A stretch of 29,435 nt of DNA, taken from assembly GCA_964562175.1 (NCBI GenBank), contig CAZLRV010000023.1:1-29435 (forward strand), given 5' to 3'. Below the pieces are notes generated by a model. That model was not told the DNA's origin. It searched no databases and saw only the letters and a program-made list of their open reading frames with translations. Below, piece after piece: positions 15,501 through 23,868 of the stretch (position 1 is the stretch's first letter; each line of letters begins with the position of its first letter). A program made the translations under genes and the position numbers. The stretch comes from CAZCJU01 sp964562175. Lineage in GTDB: Bacteria; Bacillota; Clostridia; Oscillospirales; CAG-272.

Positions 15501-15644
15501 TACAGAGAGCCTACCTCAAGCGACAATATAATAGACCATGTATTCGTTGACGGAGTAGAGGTAAACGAATACCTTCCCATAATGGAATTCAGAGCCTTGG
15601 TATCATCTGACCATCTGCCGTGGATAGTTAATTTCACGCTGTAA
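12558..15644 (+). CDS. Secreted N-acetylmuramoyl-L-alanine amidase - dockerin - endonuclease/exonuclease/phosphatase fusion
   Basis: A 1028-residue secreted protein. ATG 12558 is chosen because AGAGAGG lies 8 nt upstream and a good signal peptide (KKIFKRS, hydrophobic core, ETSAAS) begins there. Domains in order: residues 33-245 are a zinc Amidase_3 (DPGHGEG, GGKNELYYN, ISIHNNSS, VECVFLSNESD supply the ligand and catalytic residues). Two related ~115-residue Ig-like modules follow (~263-387 and ~488-597, each with VNVKGW), separated by a third beta module. A ~75-residue pre-dockerin module ends at 683. A type I-like dockerin runs from 684 to ~737 (DLDGDGYISIKD and DTNGDGTFTSDD calcium loops). 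An EEP-family hydrolase fills ~745-1028 with all hallmark motifs: CTQE, VNSHF, GGDLNCRP, IIDHVF, SSDHLP. Probably cleaves peptidoglycan and a nucleic acid or phosphoester outside the cell; the combination is unusual. The helicase gene lies 36 nt downstream. Confidence 0.93.
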   Translation: MKKIFKRSLTVLLAVCTILTVIPFMRTETSAASLNVTLDPGHGEGTSADGSTGTGASGATKWGGKNELYYNLSIALYTRERLQQYQNTTVYMTRTTNAECPGLTERADMAKANGSEALISIHNNSSSNASVYGSQIYIANNNYKPAVGAASKACANKIMSRLNNDAGTYKRTDPYATTCGTASAGCSHTGKYPDGSAHDHYRVIRQAKLNGLKVAMIVECVFLSNESDVKNFLLKEEKLKALGYAIADGIADYYGLSLKPTTSYINTIEYSSTSSESKVSGTVTYSKTVRQEDTVNVKGWSVHSDGVTKYQWNLNNTTWGDINSTSYRADVANANPSYTNCTTLNAFDHSFDAAGIKPGANTVSFRGVTKKGEYYDIATLTLNVIPAAGTSYMTPEYTTFPMNKGVNITAKGAADGAWVGLFAADDVPGHVSSYYWYEMGNSEKTFNIITEGKTNDRGNIAPGAYKLYLFADSGYIQVASMDVTVAANAQCALDAPNAAVTVEKGKTVNVKGWGMSLDGMSKFVLKYGDKTVDLATTTRQDALNMFPDYAAVCSKVHAYSDNVSTASFAVGTQTAKVVGVTAKGYEFTIGTFQLTVTEPAAPTYMTFAEGSGLSVDRTSDKAYLYGVPAATTAGELLALITDAGCTVTDANGKITTGLIGTGAVVTLVKNGVVVDSATVIVKGDLDGDGYISIKDVLIADAQIYKTGSTELSKRAADTNGDGTFTSDDISGIFSAIHSDQKKNNVNSLNVMYYNVYGYSKLDSIPNRVKQQEEMIADYNCDVVCTQEFDSLHRNNAKALLEADGYIEVPIGANGQVLYSSNINCAAMFYRADRLVLVESGGETFPTTVVVDGESLYGNNGDTKSITWAIFKQKSDGKLVLVVNSHFMWTDTANLTVEQADKVRVDNANRLLALVARIRASKAEYATLPVVFGGDLNCRPYSDAYAVLKASLSAASEVAQTYRKIGYYGCYATYDSATQNYTYREPTSSDNIIDHVFVDGVEVNEYLPIMEFRALVSSDHLPWIVNFTL
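14776..14785 (+). repeat. A10 homopolymer at the dockerin/nuclease junction
   Basis: Ten adenines (codons CAA AAA AAA AAT) fall between the end of the dockerin and the start of the EEP domain. One extra A makes the next codon TAA. One A fewer, or two more, leads to TGA a few codons later. A slip in either direction therefore yields an amidase-dockerin protein without the nuclease. Confidence 0.9.
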
Positions 15645-15680
15645 GTCTGTATACCGACAGGCGAATAAACGAGATGTAAT

Positions 15681-17768
15681 ATGAATTACGAGCAGTTTGT
15701 TTCGCATTACGGGTTAAAACTGAATGATAGCCAAAAGGCTGCGGCAACGGCAAGGGGCAATACACTGCTCCTTGCCGTTCCGGGTTCCGGAAAAACAACG
15801 GCAATTATCGCCAGAGTCGGTTATCTTATACGGTGTATGAACGTCGATGCGAATAATATTTTGACTATAACCTATACCACCTCCGCATCGAAGGATATGA
15901 AGCAAAGGTTTTGCCAAACATATGAGGATATCGATGCGATACCGAAATTTTGCACGATAAACAGCTTTTGCCTCTCGGTCATTCGATACGCAAAAAGTAA
16001 ATATTCTATATTTATTCCCGAGCTTATACGCGATAATTCTCAAATAGTTCGACAGCTGTATACCGAAAAAACAAAAAAATTCGCCTCCGACGGCGTTATT
16101 CGCACGCTTACACAGGGCATAACCTACGTTATGAATATGACAGGGTGCGGGAAAAGCGAGCAAGAGCTTTGCAAAAGCATAAAAATACCGCAGCTGTCTT
16201 TTTACGATATATATAAGGCGTATAAGAAATACAAAGCGGATAACGGACTTATGGATTTTGACGACCAGCTGCTTATGGCGTATTCCATACTCGGCGGCTT
16301 TGAGGATGTGCTTTCATTCGTCAAGAGCAGATATCCGTATGTAAATGTCGATGAGGCGCAGGACACCTCGTATATACAGCATAAGATAATAAAGCTCATA
16401 TCTCAAGGCAACGACAATCTGTTTATGGTCGGCGACGAGGATCAAAGCATATACGGATTTCGTGCGGCATATCCCGATGCACTGCTTGATTTCGATAAAA
16501 CATATAAAAACGCGAGAGTTTTGCTTATGGAAACGAATTACAGAAGCACGGGAAGCATAACGAATGCGGCAAACAGATTTATCAAGGCAAACAAGCACAG
16601 ACGAAGCAAGGAAATGAAAACGCAGGCAGACGCCGGTGCGGTGATCAAACGTATCCATTGCTCCACGTATTCCGAGCAGGCACGTTTCGTTGCGAGAATG
16701 CTCCAAAAAGCGGATAAGAAAAAGAGTGTTGCGGTGCTTTTCAGAAACAACGATACGGCAACACCTTTTATTGACAGCTTCGAAAAGCACGGTATAGCAT
16801 ATACAACAAGAGACTCGGCATCGCTGTTCTTTACCTCTCCGACAGTTCGCGATGTGTTGTCTATCCTTGAGTTTTCGCTTGACCCGTTTAACGGTGAGCT
16901 GTTCTCACGCTTTTATTACAAGCTCGGACTTTACATATCAAAGGATATGCTTAATACGGCGCTGAAAGATAACGCAACAAGCGGAATATCATTATTTCAT
17001 TCGTTGATGAAGCAGACGGAGGGGGAGCGAAAAAACTCGGCTATCCGAAATGCCGCCGCCTCGTTAAACAGAATCGGCAAATGTACACCCGAGGAAGCAC
17101 TGCGTATCGTATTCGACGAGTTGAACTATGGCAAATGGATAGACAGATCCGTTTCCGACGGCTACCCCGAATTGCCTATTATGCAAAGGTGTGCCATATT
17201 GCGATCGCTTGCGCAGGGCGAGCTTACAGTGACGGATTACTTGAAGAAGCTTGAGCGCATTTCCACAGGTGAGCTTAATTATCGCAGAGGCGAGGCAAGT
17301 GTAACGCTTTCAACAATACACTCATCGAAGGGACTTGAATTTGACGAGGTGATAATTGCCGATGCGATAGACGGTATATTCCCCACCGCAGATGCGGATG
17401 AGACAGGACTTGAGGAGGAAAGACGGCTGTTTTATGTGGGCTGTACAAGAGCAAGGGCGGAGCTGGAATTTCTCATTACCGATTCGATGAACGGTAAAAA
17501 AATAAAGCCGTCAAGCTTTATTGACAGCTTTATCGGAGTCATCGAGGAGCAAAAACCGAAAAAGAAAACGCAGACGAGAAAAAAGACCCTGCCCAAAATC
17601 ACGAGCGATATGATAGGCGAGGGCATTATGGTGGAGCATAAGAGCTTCGGTGCCGGTGTCGTAACGAGCAAAAACGGTGATATGATGAGCATAAAATTCA
17701 TCTCCGGTGGCGAAAGAAAATTCAGCATATCTACCTGTATTTCCGCAAGAATGATAAAAATAATATAA
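15681..17768 (+). CDS. UvrD/PcrA-family ATP-dependent DNA helicase
   Basis: A 695-residue SF1A helicase, 3'-5' by family. Motif I is AVPGSGKTT (residues 32-40), motif II is VNVDEAQDT, motif III is GDEDQSIYGFRAA, motif IV/IVa region LLMETNYRS, motif V is TLSTIHSSKGLEFD, and motif VI is ERRLFYVGCTRAR. The last ~50 residues (GIMVEHKSFGAGVVTS...) match the PcrA C-terminal Tudor-like domain that contacts RNA polymerase. Somewhat shorter than PcrA (~720-740), so it may be a second UvrD-like paralogue rather than the main PcrA. Ribosome binding site is weak (GAGATG). No terminator separates it from the amidase gene 36 nt upstream, so cotranscription is likely; the functional link is unclear. A terminator follows. 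Confidence 0.93.
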   Translation: MNYEQFVSHYGLKLNDSQKAAATARGNTLLLAVPGSGKTTAIIARVGYLIRCMNVDANNILTITYTTSASKDMKQRFCQTYEDIDAIPKFCTINSFCLSVIRYAKSKYSIFIPELIRDNSQIVRQLYTEKTKKFASDGVIRTLTQGITYVMNMTGCGKSEQELCKSIKIPQLSFYDIYKAYKKYKADNGLMDFDDQLLMAYSILGGFEDVLSFVKSRYPYVNVDEAQDTSYIQHKIIKLISQGNDNLFMVGDEDQSIYGFRAAYPDALLDFDKTYKNARVLLMETNYRSTGSITNAANRFIKANKHRRSKEMKTQADAGAVIKRIHCSTYSEQARFVARMLQKADKKKSVAVLFRNNDTATPFIDSFEKHGIAYTTRDSASLFFTSPTVRDVLSILEFSLDPFNGELFSRFYYKLGLYISKDMLNTALKDNATSGISLFHSLMKQTEGERKNSAIRNAAASLNRIGKCTPEEALRIVFDELNYGKWIDRSVSDGYPELPIMQRCAILRSLAQGELTVTDYLKKLERISTGELNYRRGEASVTLSTIHSSKGLEFDEVIIADAIDGIFPTADADETGLEEERRLFYVGCTRARAELEFLITDSMNGKKIKPSSFIDSFIGVIEEQKPKKKTQTRKKTLPKITSDMIGEGIMVEHKSFGAGVVTSKNGDMMSIKFISGGERKFSISTCISARMIKII

Positions 17769-17806
17769 GTCCTCTTACGGTGCAAGTGCCGAAGAGGACT
17801 TGTTTT
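17767..17806 (+). terminator. Intrinsic terminator after the helicase gene
   Basis: AAGTCCTCTT and AAGAGGACTT pair over 10 bp, with an inner CGG/CCG pairing in the loop, followed by GTTTT. The stem starts at the helicase stop codon. Convergent genes face each other here. Confidence 0.85.
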
Positions 17807-17841
17807 CAGCCTATCCTTCTTTTATGCTCTCTTGCCGTGCC

Positions 17842-19407
17842 TTATCTGTTTTCACGTGCATTTCCGAGCTTTTTGAAAACCAATACAAGAAGAACGCATA
17901 TTATCGGCAAAGCCGAGAGAGGTGCTATATAAGCGGCGGTATATTCCTTTTCAACTGTATCGAGTGTGTTGTGCTTTTGCCGCACGCCCTCAATATCCTC
18001 CCCGAGCTTGCGACAATCATCGGATAGAGTAGTGGACAGAGCCTTGTTTTCAATGCCGACATCGACTTGACGATTAAGCTCTTCAAGACTTTTCGAAGCC
18101 TTGTCAATATAAGAGTTGAGTGCGGAGGCGGCATTTTTTGTACTGCTTAATGCACCTACGGTTTTTTCGTATTCCGTGTATGTGACAATGTTTTCAAACA
18201 TATCGTTGCCCGTATCGTTGCCAACCTGTGTATAATACAGACCGTAGCGAGCCGGGTTATACTTTATAATTTGAGTCGATGAGGTGACCTCTGTACCCGT
18301 TGCACCTCTCAGCCATGGATTGAACCATGTGTCAAGCTGAGTTTTGTGCTTCAAAAAAGCTTGCTGTGAGACCTGAAAAGCGGTTTTGTTGCCGAACGCC
18401 TCAAGCGGCGTGTCTATATCGAGCGTGATCTTATTTTCCGAATACAGATGAATATATATTTTTTGCGCACACCATGTGCCGTATTTTTTTGCCGAATCGG
18501 TGTATCTGTCTTTGTTTGCGGCGTTTTGCGGCGAGTTACATATTATATTAGACAGTAATCGGTGCATTCCGTGACCGTATTCGCCGTTTATATCGTGCGA
18601 TACGAGAACAAGCGGATGTGTGCGGCGTATTACTCCGATAACAAACGACTCGATATCGGAATAGCTTGTCCCACGCCGATGGTATTCGGCAACGGTACCG
18701 TCCAAATCGTCTATGCGAAAATCGTCATATTTGCCGTATAAAGGATAATACGTTGCCCCCGCACACCATAGCCCGTCCAAAAATTCATGACGGCGGCGAA
18801 CATTTTCCGGATGGTATGTCATATATGCGACTTGAACCTTATAGCCGCGTGAAACATAGAGCGGTATAAGACCTGCAAAAAACAGCTGATCGTCGTCGGA
18901 ATGCGCGGAAAAAAGAAGCAGATCGGCACTTTCGCACGTATCCTCCCAGACCTGAACCCACTCCGGACGTTCACCCACGGAGAAAATATATATCTCACTG
19001 ATATTAAAGCCCTCTCCAAAGCTCATCTTAAGCCGCTGTGTATTGCCGAGCGTTGAGGATATATCAATGTATTCGTGCAAAAAGCCTTGCTTGCCGCAAA
19101 TATGCGTTTGCTCACCCGATGATATTCGCCATTCGACAGGGTCGCTGTTAAACAAAATATATACCGAGCCTATGTTCTCCTCACTTTTAATATTTATCTC
19201 ACCCACCGAGGCGCAAACACCGCCGGATGATGCCACACCGTCTGTAAGCCGCTGTGTTGAGGTGAAACCGACAGTGTCAATTTCAACGCTTGAGGTGATA
19301 TTTCGAGCAATATTATTGTCGGCAACGTCGTTTTCCGCCGCCACAGTGAGCGGAAAACAACTTACGAAGCAAGCCATTGCCAAAAAAAGTCCGAAAAATT
19401 TTTTCAT
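17842..19407 (-). CDS. Secreted PIG-L family deacetylase with C-terminal membrane anchor
   Basis: A 521-residue protein starting at ATG 19407 (GGAG 7 nt upstream; the frame is open for another 60 codons but that stretch covers the promoter). Signal peptide residues 1-24 (KKFFGLFLAMACFVSCF...AAE). Residues ~35-145 are a beta-rich module that may be discoidin-like. The PIG-L/LmbE domain starts near 160: LLLFSAHSDDD (168-173, the AHPDDE zinc motif) and later SHDINGEYGHGMHR with the HxxH zinc histidine. The C-terminal ~100 residues contain a coiled-coil-like helix then one membrane segment (LPIICVLLVLVF) and a basic tail. Likely removes N-acetyl groups from a surface glycan. Substrate unknown. 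Typical LmbE proteins are intracellular and ~230 residues, so the surface form with anchor is distinctive. Confidence 0.9.
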   Translation of the reverse strand: MKKFFGLFLAMACFVSCFPLTVAAENDVADNNIARNITSSVEIDTVGFTSTQRLTDGVASSGGVCASVGEINIKSEENIGSVYILFNSDPVEWRISSGEQTHICGKQGFLHEYIDISSTLGNTQRLKMSFGEGFNISEIYIFSVGERPEWVQVWEDTCESADLLLFSAHSDDDQLFFAGLIPLYVSRGYKVQVAYMTYHPENVRRRHEFLDGLWCAGATYYPLYGKYDDFRIDDLDGTVAEYHRRGTSYSDIESFVIGVIRRTHPLVLVSHDINGEYGHGMHRLLSNIICNSPQNAANKDRYTDSAKKYGTWCAQKIYIHLYSENKITLDIDTPLEAFGNKTAFQVSQQAFLKHKTQLDTWFNPWLRGATGTEVTSSTQIIKYNPARYGLYYTQVGNDTGNDMFENIVTYTEYEKTVGALSSTKNAASALNSYIDKASKSLEELNRQVDVGIENKALSTTLSDDCRKLGEDIEGVRQKHNTLDTVEKEYTAAYIAPLSALPIICVLLVLVFKKLGNARENR

Positions 19408-19437
19408 TACCGTCTCCGAGTTTATGATTATGTATAT

Positions 19438-19466
19438 ATTATACATACATTTGCTCGATTTGTCAA
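19438..19466 (-). promoter_or_regulatory. Consensus promoter of the PIG-L gene
   Basis: On the minus strand TTGACA (19461-19466), a 17-bp spacer and TATAAT (19438-19443) lie 30 nt upstream of the ATG. Its presence confirms the shortened start. Confidence 0.9.
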
Positions 19467-19608
19467 TGGTAAAATTTCGCCCGATATAAGCATATTGCGA
19501 TATTTTACCGCCGCAGACGATAATATATACCGCATTATTTGCGACAATATGTAAAACAGGGAAAAACGGAGCGGAATAAATTTTCAAATACTGCTTGAAA
19601 GCTCGGAA

Positions 19609-19645
19609 AAAAGCACTTGCTTACCGTCGGCAAGCAAGTGCTTTT
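19609..19645 (-). terminator. Terminator of the marR-ABC exporter operon
   Basis: AAAAGCACTTGCTT and AAGCAAGTGCTTTT pair over 14 bp. Read on the minus strand the hairpin ends in a TTTTTT run, and it lies 12 nt beyond the last ABC gene. Confidence 0.9.
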
Positions 19646-19657
19646 ATCGAACTTATA

Positions 19658-21538
19658 TTATTTGTTGATACCCGAATAGAGCTTACTGTAAACGCCGCCC
19701 TGCGCTATAAGATCGTCGTGGCTTCCGCGCTCGATTATCCGTCCCGCATCAAGTACCATTATGACATCGGAGTTTTTGACTGTTGAAAGACGGTGTGCTA
19801 TAACGAATACCGTTCTGCCAGCCATAAGACTGTCCATGCCCTGAGCTACTATTGCCTCGGTTCTCGTATCTATCGACGAGGTCGCCTCATCAAGTATAAG
19901 CACGGGCGGGTCCGCTACGGCGGCACGCGCTATCGCTATAAGCTGTCTTTGACCCTGCGAGAGGCTTGCACCGTCTGCGGTTATTTTCGTGTCGTAGCCC
20001 TGAGGCAGGTGGGATATGAAGTAATCGGCATTTACAAGCTTTGCCGCCGCAATTACCTCCTCATCCGTTGCATCGGGCTTACCGTATCGTATATTATCCG
20101 CAACGCTTCCCGTAAACAGGTGAGTATCTTGAAGAACGACACCGAGCGAGCGGCGAAGGTCATTCTTCTTTATTTTGTTTATATTTATTCCGTCATATCT
20201 TATCTTACCGTCCTGAATATCGTAAAAACGGTTTATCAAGTTTGTTATAGTCGTTTTGCCGGCACCCGTAGCACCTACAAAGGCTACCTTTTGACCCGGC
20301 TTTGCGTACATTTTTATGTCGTGCAGCACTATCTTGTCCGGGTCATAGCCGAAATCGACACCGTCAAATACGACATCGCCTTGCAGTGGCGTATACGTTA
20401 TGCTTCCGTCTGCTTGGTGCGGATGCTTCCACGCCCATTTGCCTGTACGCTCCTCGCATTCGGTTATCTCACCGTTTACCTCCTTGGCATTAACGAGAGT
20501 TACATATCCCTCGTCTACCTCAACAGGCTCATCAAGCAGGGCGAATATTCTTTCCGCACCCGCAAGTGCCATGATTATTGAGTTTATCTGCTGTGAAAAC
20601 TGCGATATGGGCTGGTTGAAGGTTCTCGTAAATTGCAAGAAAGGGACGAGCGAGGCTATGCCGAAGCCGTATATTTCGTTTATGGCAAATATACCGCCGA
20701 TTATCGCAACGAGAACGTAATTGAGGTAACCGAGATTGCCCATGATAGGCATTACGATATTTGCCAAGCCGTTTGCGTTCTTCGTGCTTTCATAAAGCTC
20801 ATCGTTTATTTTCTTGAAGTCGTCCATTACCTGACCCTCATGGTTGAAGACCTTGATGACCTTTTGACCCTCCGCCATTTCCTCGATATAGCCGTTGATG
20901 CGACCTATATCCGCCTGACGCTTACGGAAATACTTTGCGCTTTTCGTTCCGAGCTTTTTCGTTATGAGTACCGCAAAGAACACGACAATAAATGCGATCA
21001 GAGTGAGCAGAGGCGAGAGTATGAGCATCGACACGGTAGAGGCTATTATCGTCGCAGTTGACGATATGAGATTCGGTATGCTCTGGCTTATGAGCTGACG
21101 CAGTGTATCTGTATCGTTCGTGTATACACTCATTATATCGCCGTGGGAATGCTTGTCAAAATACGGCACGGGAAGCTTTTGCATATGCTCAAACAGAGAG
21201 TTTCTTATTGTACGCAGAGTACCCTGTGTAATGTTTACCATGAGCCTTTGAGCCACAAACGTCGTTATTACCGCAACAAGATACAAAGCGGCAAGTCTTA
21301 TTATATCCGCTATCAAAGCTTCTTTGTCAAGCTGCCCCGACTCGATCGCAGGCTCAATGTGATTCGCTATAAGATTTTTGAAGAACATCGTGCCGTTTGC
21401 GGAGGCTACGGCAGAGAGTATCAGGCTTGCCAATACTATGATACAGAATACGGGATATTCCCGAGCGACAAATTTAAGCACACGCCCGATCGTTTTCAGA
21501 GGATTGCCTTTTTTGCGGCTGTTTATCGAATTATTCAT
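19658..21538 (-). CDS. ABC exporter half-transporter, catalytically complete subunit
   Basis: Second subunit of a heterodimeric multidrug-type exporter, 626 residues. Six membrane segments (~30-330) precede a nucleotide-binding domain. An extra loop with ECEERTGKWAWKHPHQ sits between them. Walker A is GATGAGKTT, Walker B with catalytic Glu is LILDEATSS, the H-loop is VFVIAHRLSTV; the signature is SLSQGQRQL rather than LSGGQ. Together with the degenerate partner, this gives one full and one degenerate ATP site, the pattern of BmrCD/LmrCD/TM287-288-type exporters. ATG 21538 is preferred to TTG 21541. It overlaps the upstream ABC gene by 8 nt. Confidence 0.93.
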   Translation of the reverse strand: MNNSINSRKKGNPLKTIGRVLKFVAREYPVFCIIVLASLILSAVASANGTMFFKNLIANHIEPAIESGQLDKEALIADIIRLAALYLVAVITTFVAQRLMVNITQGTLRTIRNSLFEHMQKLPVPYFDKHSHGDIMSVYTNDTDTLRQLISQSIPNLISSTATIIASTVSMLILSPLLTLIAFIVVFFAVLITKKLGTKSAKYFRKRQADIGRINGYIEEMAEGQKVIKVFNHEGQVMDDFKKINDELYESTKNANGLANIVMPIMGNLGYLNYVLVAIIGGIFAINEIYGFGIASLVPFLQFTRTFNQPISQFSQQINSIIMALAGAERIFALLDEPVEVDEGYVTLVNAKEVNGEITECEERTGKWAWKHPHQADGSITYTPLQGDVVFDGVDFGYDPDKIVLHDIKMYAKPGQKVAFVGATGAGKTTITNLINRFYDIQDGKIRYDGININKIKKNDLRRSLGVVLQDTHLFTGSVADNIRYGKPDATDEEVIAAAKLVNADYFISHLPQGYDTKITADGASLSQGQRQLIAIARAAVADPPVLILDEATSSIDTRTEAIVAQGMDSLMAGRTVFVIAHRLSTVKNSDVIMVLDAGRIIERGSHDDLIAQGGVYSKLYSGINK

Positions 21539-23273
21539 CAAAATCAGCTCCTTTCATCGCAAGGGAGTAGATCTGTTTGTATATTTCATTGTTCTCAAGC
21601 AATTGCTCGTGCGTTCCGACACCCTGTATCTTGCCCTCGTCAAGCACGATTATCATATCGGAATCCACCACCGAGGTCACCCTTTGCGTAATTATTATCT
21701 TCGTCACATCGGGAATATATTCCGCAAACGCTTTACGTATAGCTGCCTCGGTATTGTTATCGACCGCACTCGTGCTGTCGTCAAGTATAAGCACACGGGG
21801 ATTTTTAAGCAAGGCTCTTGCTATGCAAAGACGTTGCTTTTGACCGCCGGAAACATTTGCGCCCCCACGCTCGATATAGGTGTCGTAGCCATTGGGGAAG
21901 GACGTTATGAAGCCGTCAGCCTGTGCGGACTTGCACGCCTGAGAGAGCATCTCGTCCGTAGCATCGGGGTTGCCCCAACGAAGATTTTCTTTTATCGTGC
22001 CGGAAAAGAGCTGGTTCTTTTGAAGCACCATAGACACGGAATCACGTAAAACGGTAAGATCGTACTCTCGCACATCTACACCGCCTATCGTCAAAGAACC
22101 GCTCGTTATATCGTACAGCCTCGGAATGAGCTGTACAAATGTGGTCTTGCCCGAACCGGTTCCGCCAAGTACTGCGACGGTGGAGCCGGAGGGGATCTTT
22201 ATATTTATATGCTCAAGATTGAGATTCTCGGGATTGCCGGAATAAGAGAAGCATACGTCCTTGAACTCTATTTCGCCGTTTTTAACCTCTTTTACTGCGT
22301 TTTCGGGGTTTTTTATGTCAATATCCTCTTCAAGTATCTCAAGCACACGCTCCCCCGAGGTCTTTGCCATAGTCAGCATTACGAATACCATTGATATCAT
22401 CATCAGATTCATCAAAATGTTGACCGAGTATGAAAGAAAACTCGTAAGACCGCCCGTCGTCATTTCCGTGCCGCCGGAGCCGACGATAAGCGTAGCACCG
22501 AACCAGGATATCGCAACTATGCAGGAATACATGGTCAAGTTCATTATTGGGGCGTTGAGTGCGACAATACTTTCGGCTTTAACGAAACACTTATAAACGA
22601 AATCGGAGGCTTTCTTGAATTTCTTCGTTTCATGCTCCTCACGCACGAACGATTTTACAACTCGCATACCCGTCAAATTCTCTTGAACGCTTGCGTTGAG
22701 ATCGTCGTATTTCTCAAATACGCTTTTGAATTTCGGAAATGCGTTCATTACGATTGCCGTAAGTGCCGTTCCCAAAAACAAAATCGCAACAACGAACACG
22801 AGGGCAAGCTTTGAATTGACCCTAAATGACATTATCAATGCACTGACAAGCATTATCGGGGCTCTGAAACACATACGTATCATCATTTGAAATGCCATTT
22901 GCAGGTTTGAAATATCAGTTGTCGTTCTCGTTATCAGACCTGCCGTTGAAAATTTGTCCGTGTTGGCAAACGAAAAGCTTTGGATCTTCTCAAATACGGC
23001 ATAACGGATGTTCTTTTCGAAGCCTGCGGATGCCTTGCACGCCGTCAATGCTCCCAGCGCACCGAAAACGAGTGAGAGGGCAGCCATTAAAAGCATAAGC
23101 AGACCGACGATAACAATATGCCGAATATCGCTTTTCTGCACACCGTCGTCGATTATCGATTGCATCAGATACGGTATCGCAATCTCAAGTAATACCTCGA
23201 ATACCATAAGTATCGGCGTGATTATGGCAACACGCTTGTACTCTCCGATATACTTGGAAAACTTTTTTATCAT
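21531..23273 (-). CDS. ABC exporter half-transporter, degenerate-site subunit
   Basis: First subunit of the heterodimeric exporter, 580 residues, six membrane segments (residues ~15-300) followed by a nucleotide-binding domain. Walker A is GGTGSGKTT and the signature NVSGGQKQR is canonical, but the Walker B is LILDDSTSA, with Asp where the catalytic Glu should be, and the H-loop histidine is Gln (ITQRVTSV). These substitutions mark the non-hydrolysing half. It begins within the MarR stop (TAATG overlap) and overlaps the next ABC gene, so the three genes are translationally coupled. Substrate unknown; a MarR partner suggests toxic-compound export. Confidence 0.94.
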   Translation of the reverse strand: MIKKFSKYIGEYKRVAIITPILMVFEVLLEIAIPYLMQSIIDDGVQKSDIRHIVIVGLLMLLMAALSLVFGALGALTACKASAGFEKNIRYAVFEKIQSFSFANTDKFSTAGLITRTTTDISNLQMAFQMMIRMCFRAPIMLVSALIMSFRVNSKLALVFVVAILFLGTALTAIVMNAFPKFKSVFEKYDDLNASVQENLTGMRVVKSFVREEHETKKFKKASDFVYKCFVKAESIVALNAPIMNLTMYSCIVAISWFGATLIVGSGGTEMTTGGLTSFLSYSVNILMNLMMISMVFVMLTMAKTSGERVLEILEEDIDIKNPENAVKEVKNGEIEFKDVCFSYSGNPENLNLEHINIKIPSGSTVAVLGGTGSGKTTFVQLIPRLYDITSGSLTIGGVDVREYDLTVLRDSVSMVLQKNQLFSGTIKENLRWGNPDATDEMLSQACKSAQADGFITSFPNGYDTYIERGGANVSGGQKQRLCIARALLKNPRVLILDDSTSAVDNNTEAAIRKAFAEYIPDVTKIIITQRVTSVVDSDMIIVLDEGKIQGVGTHEQLLENNEIYKQIYSLAMKGADFDE

Positions 23274-23716
23274 TATTGTTTTTCCTCCTTATTATCAATG
23301 GCATCATACATTTTTTGAATGTATGAAAGCATGATCTTTCGTTCATTTTCGTCAAGTGCCTGCTCTATCAAGTTCTCGGTCTGCATTATCGACGAATGCA
23401 CGGCACTGTTTATCTCACGTCCCGCCTCGGTCAAGACTATCTGCTTCAACCTTCCGTCGTCCTTTACACCATGTCGTGTGATATATCCGTTCTTTTCCAT
23501 AAGCTGCAGTACACTTGTTACCGAGGAACGGCGAATACCGAACTCCGCTTCAATGTTTCTTTGATACACCGGAGCATCGCCGCTCTTGTCGATATATCCG
23601 AGTATCATCGACTGCATTCGAGTGATGCCCATGCTCTGAGTTCTGCTGTCGAGCCGCCGTCTCATGCGGTTGTTCAGTCGCATCAAAGCACGCCCGATAC
23701 GTTCATTTTCTTCCAT
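23273..23716 (-). CDS. MarR family transcriptional regulator
   Basis: A 147-residue winged-helix protein: GITRMQSMILGYI, then VYQRNIEAEFGIRRSSVTSV (recognition helix), LMEKNGYITR and a wing containing DDGRLKQIVLT. This order and length are typical of MarR repressors. First gene of the operon with the two ABC subunits, overlapping the first by 1 nt. A perfect palindrome between its -10 box and start codon (23737-23752) is the probable operator, so it should repress its own operon until a toxic ligand binds. Weak GGGGGT ribosome binding site. Confidence 0.94.
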   Translation of the reverse strand: MEENERIGRALMRLNNRMRRRLDSRTQSMGITRMQSMILGYIDKSGDAPVYQRNIEAEFGIRRSSVTSVLQLMEKNGYITRHGVKDDGRLKQIVLTEAGREINSAVHSSIMQTENLIEQALDENERKIMLSYIQKMYDAIDNKEEKQ

Positions 23717-23736
23717 TTTTTTAAGACCCCCATTTA

Positions 23737-23759
23737 TGTTAGAAAACTAACAAATTATA
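23737..23759 (-). promoter_or_regulatory. MarR operator and -10 element
   Basis: On the minus strand a TATAAT (23754-23759) is followed 1 nt later by the perfect palindrome TGTTAGTTTTCTAACA (23737-23752). The placement over the transcription start suits repression. The -35 at the expected distance is poor (AAGAAT or CAAGAA). Confidence 0.75.
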
Positions 23760-23868
23760 TCATTTTGAGTTTAATTATTCTTGCGGATATTGTAAACATT
23801 TCCAAGTAATTTTTGATGCGAAATAATACCGACGGGCAAGTTCATAATAAATTTATATAAAAGCGGTG

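Noticed and set aside
19408..19587. 60-codon N-terminal extension of the PIG-L protein
   Set aside because: It contains the consensus promoter (19438-19466); the signal peptide begins at the downstream ATG with its own GGAG.
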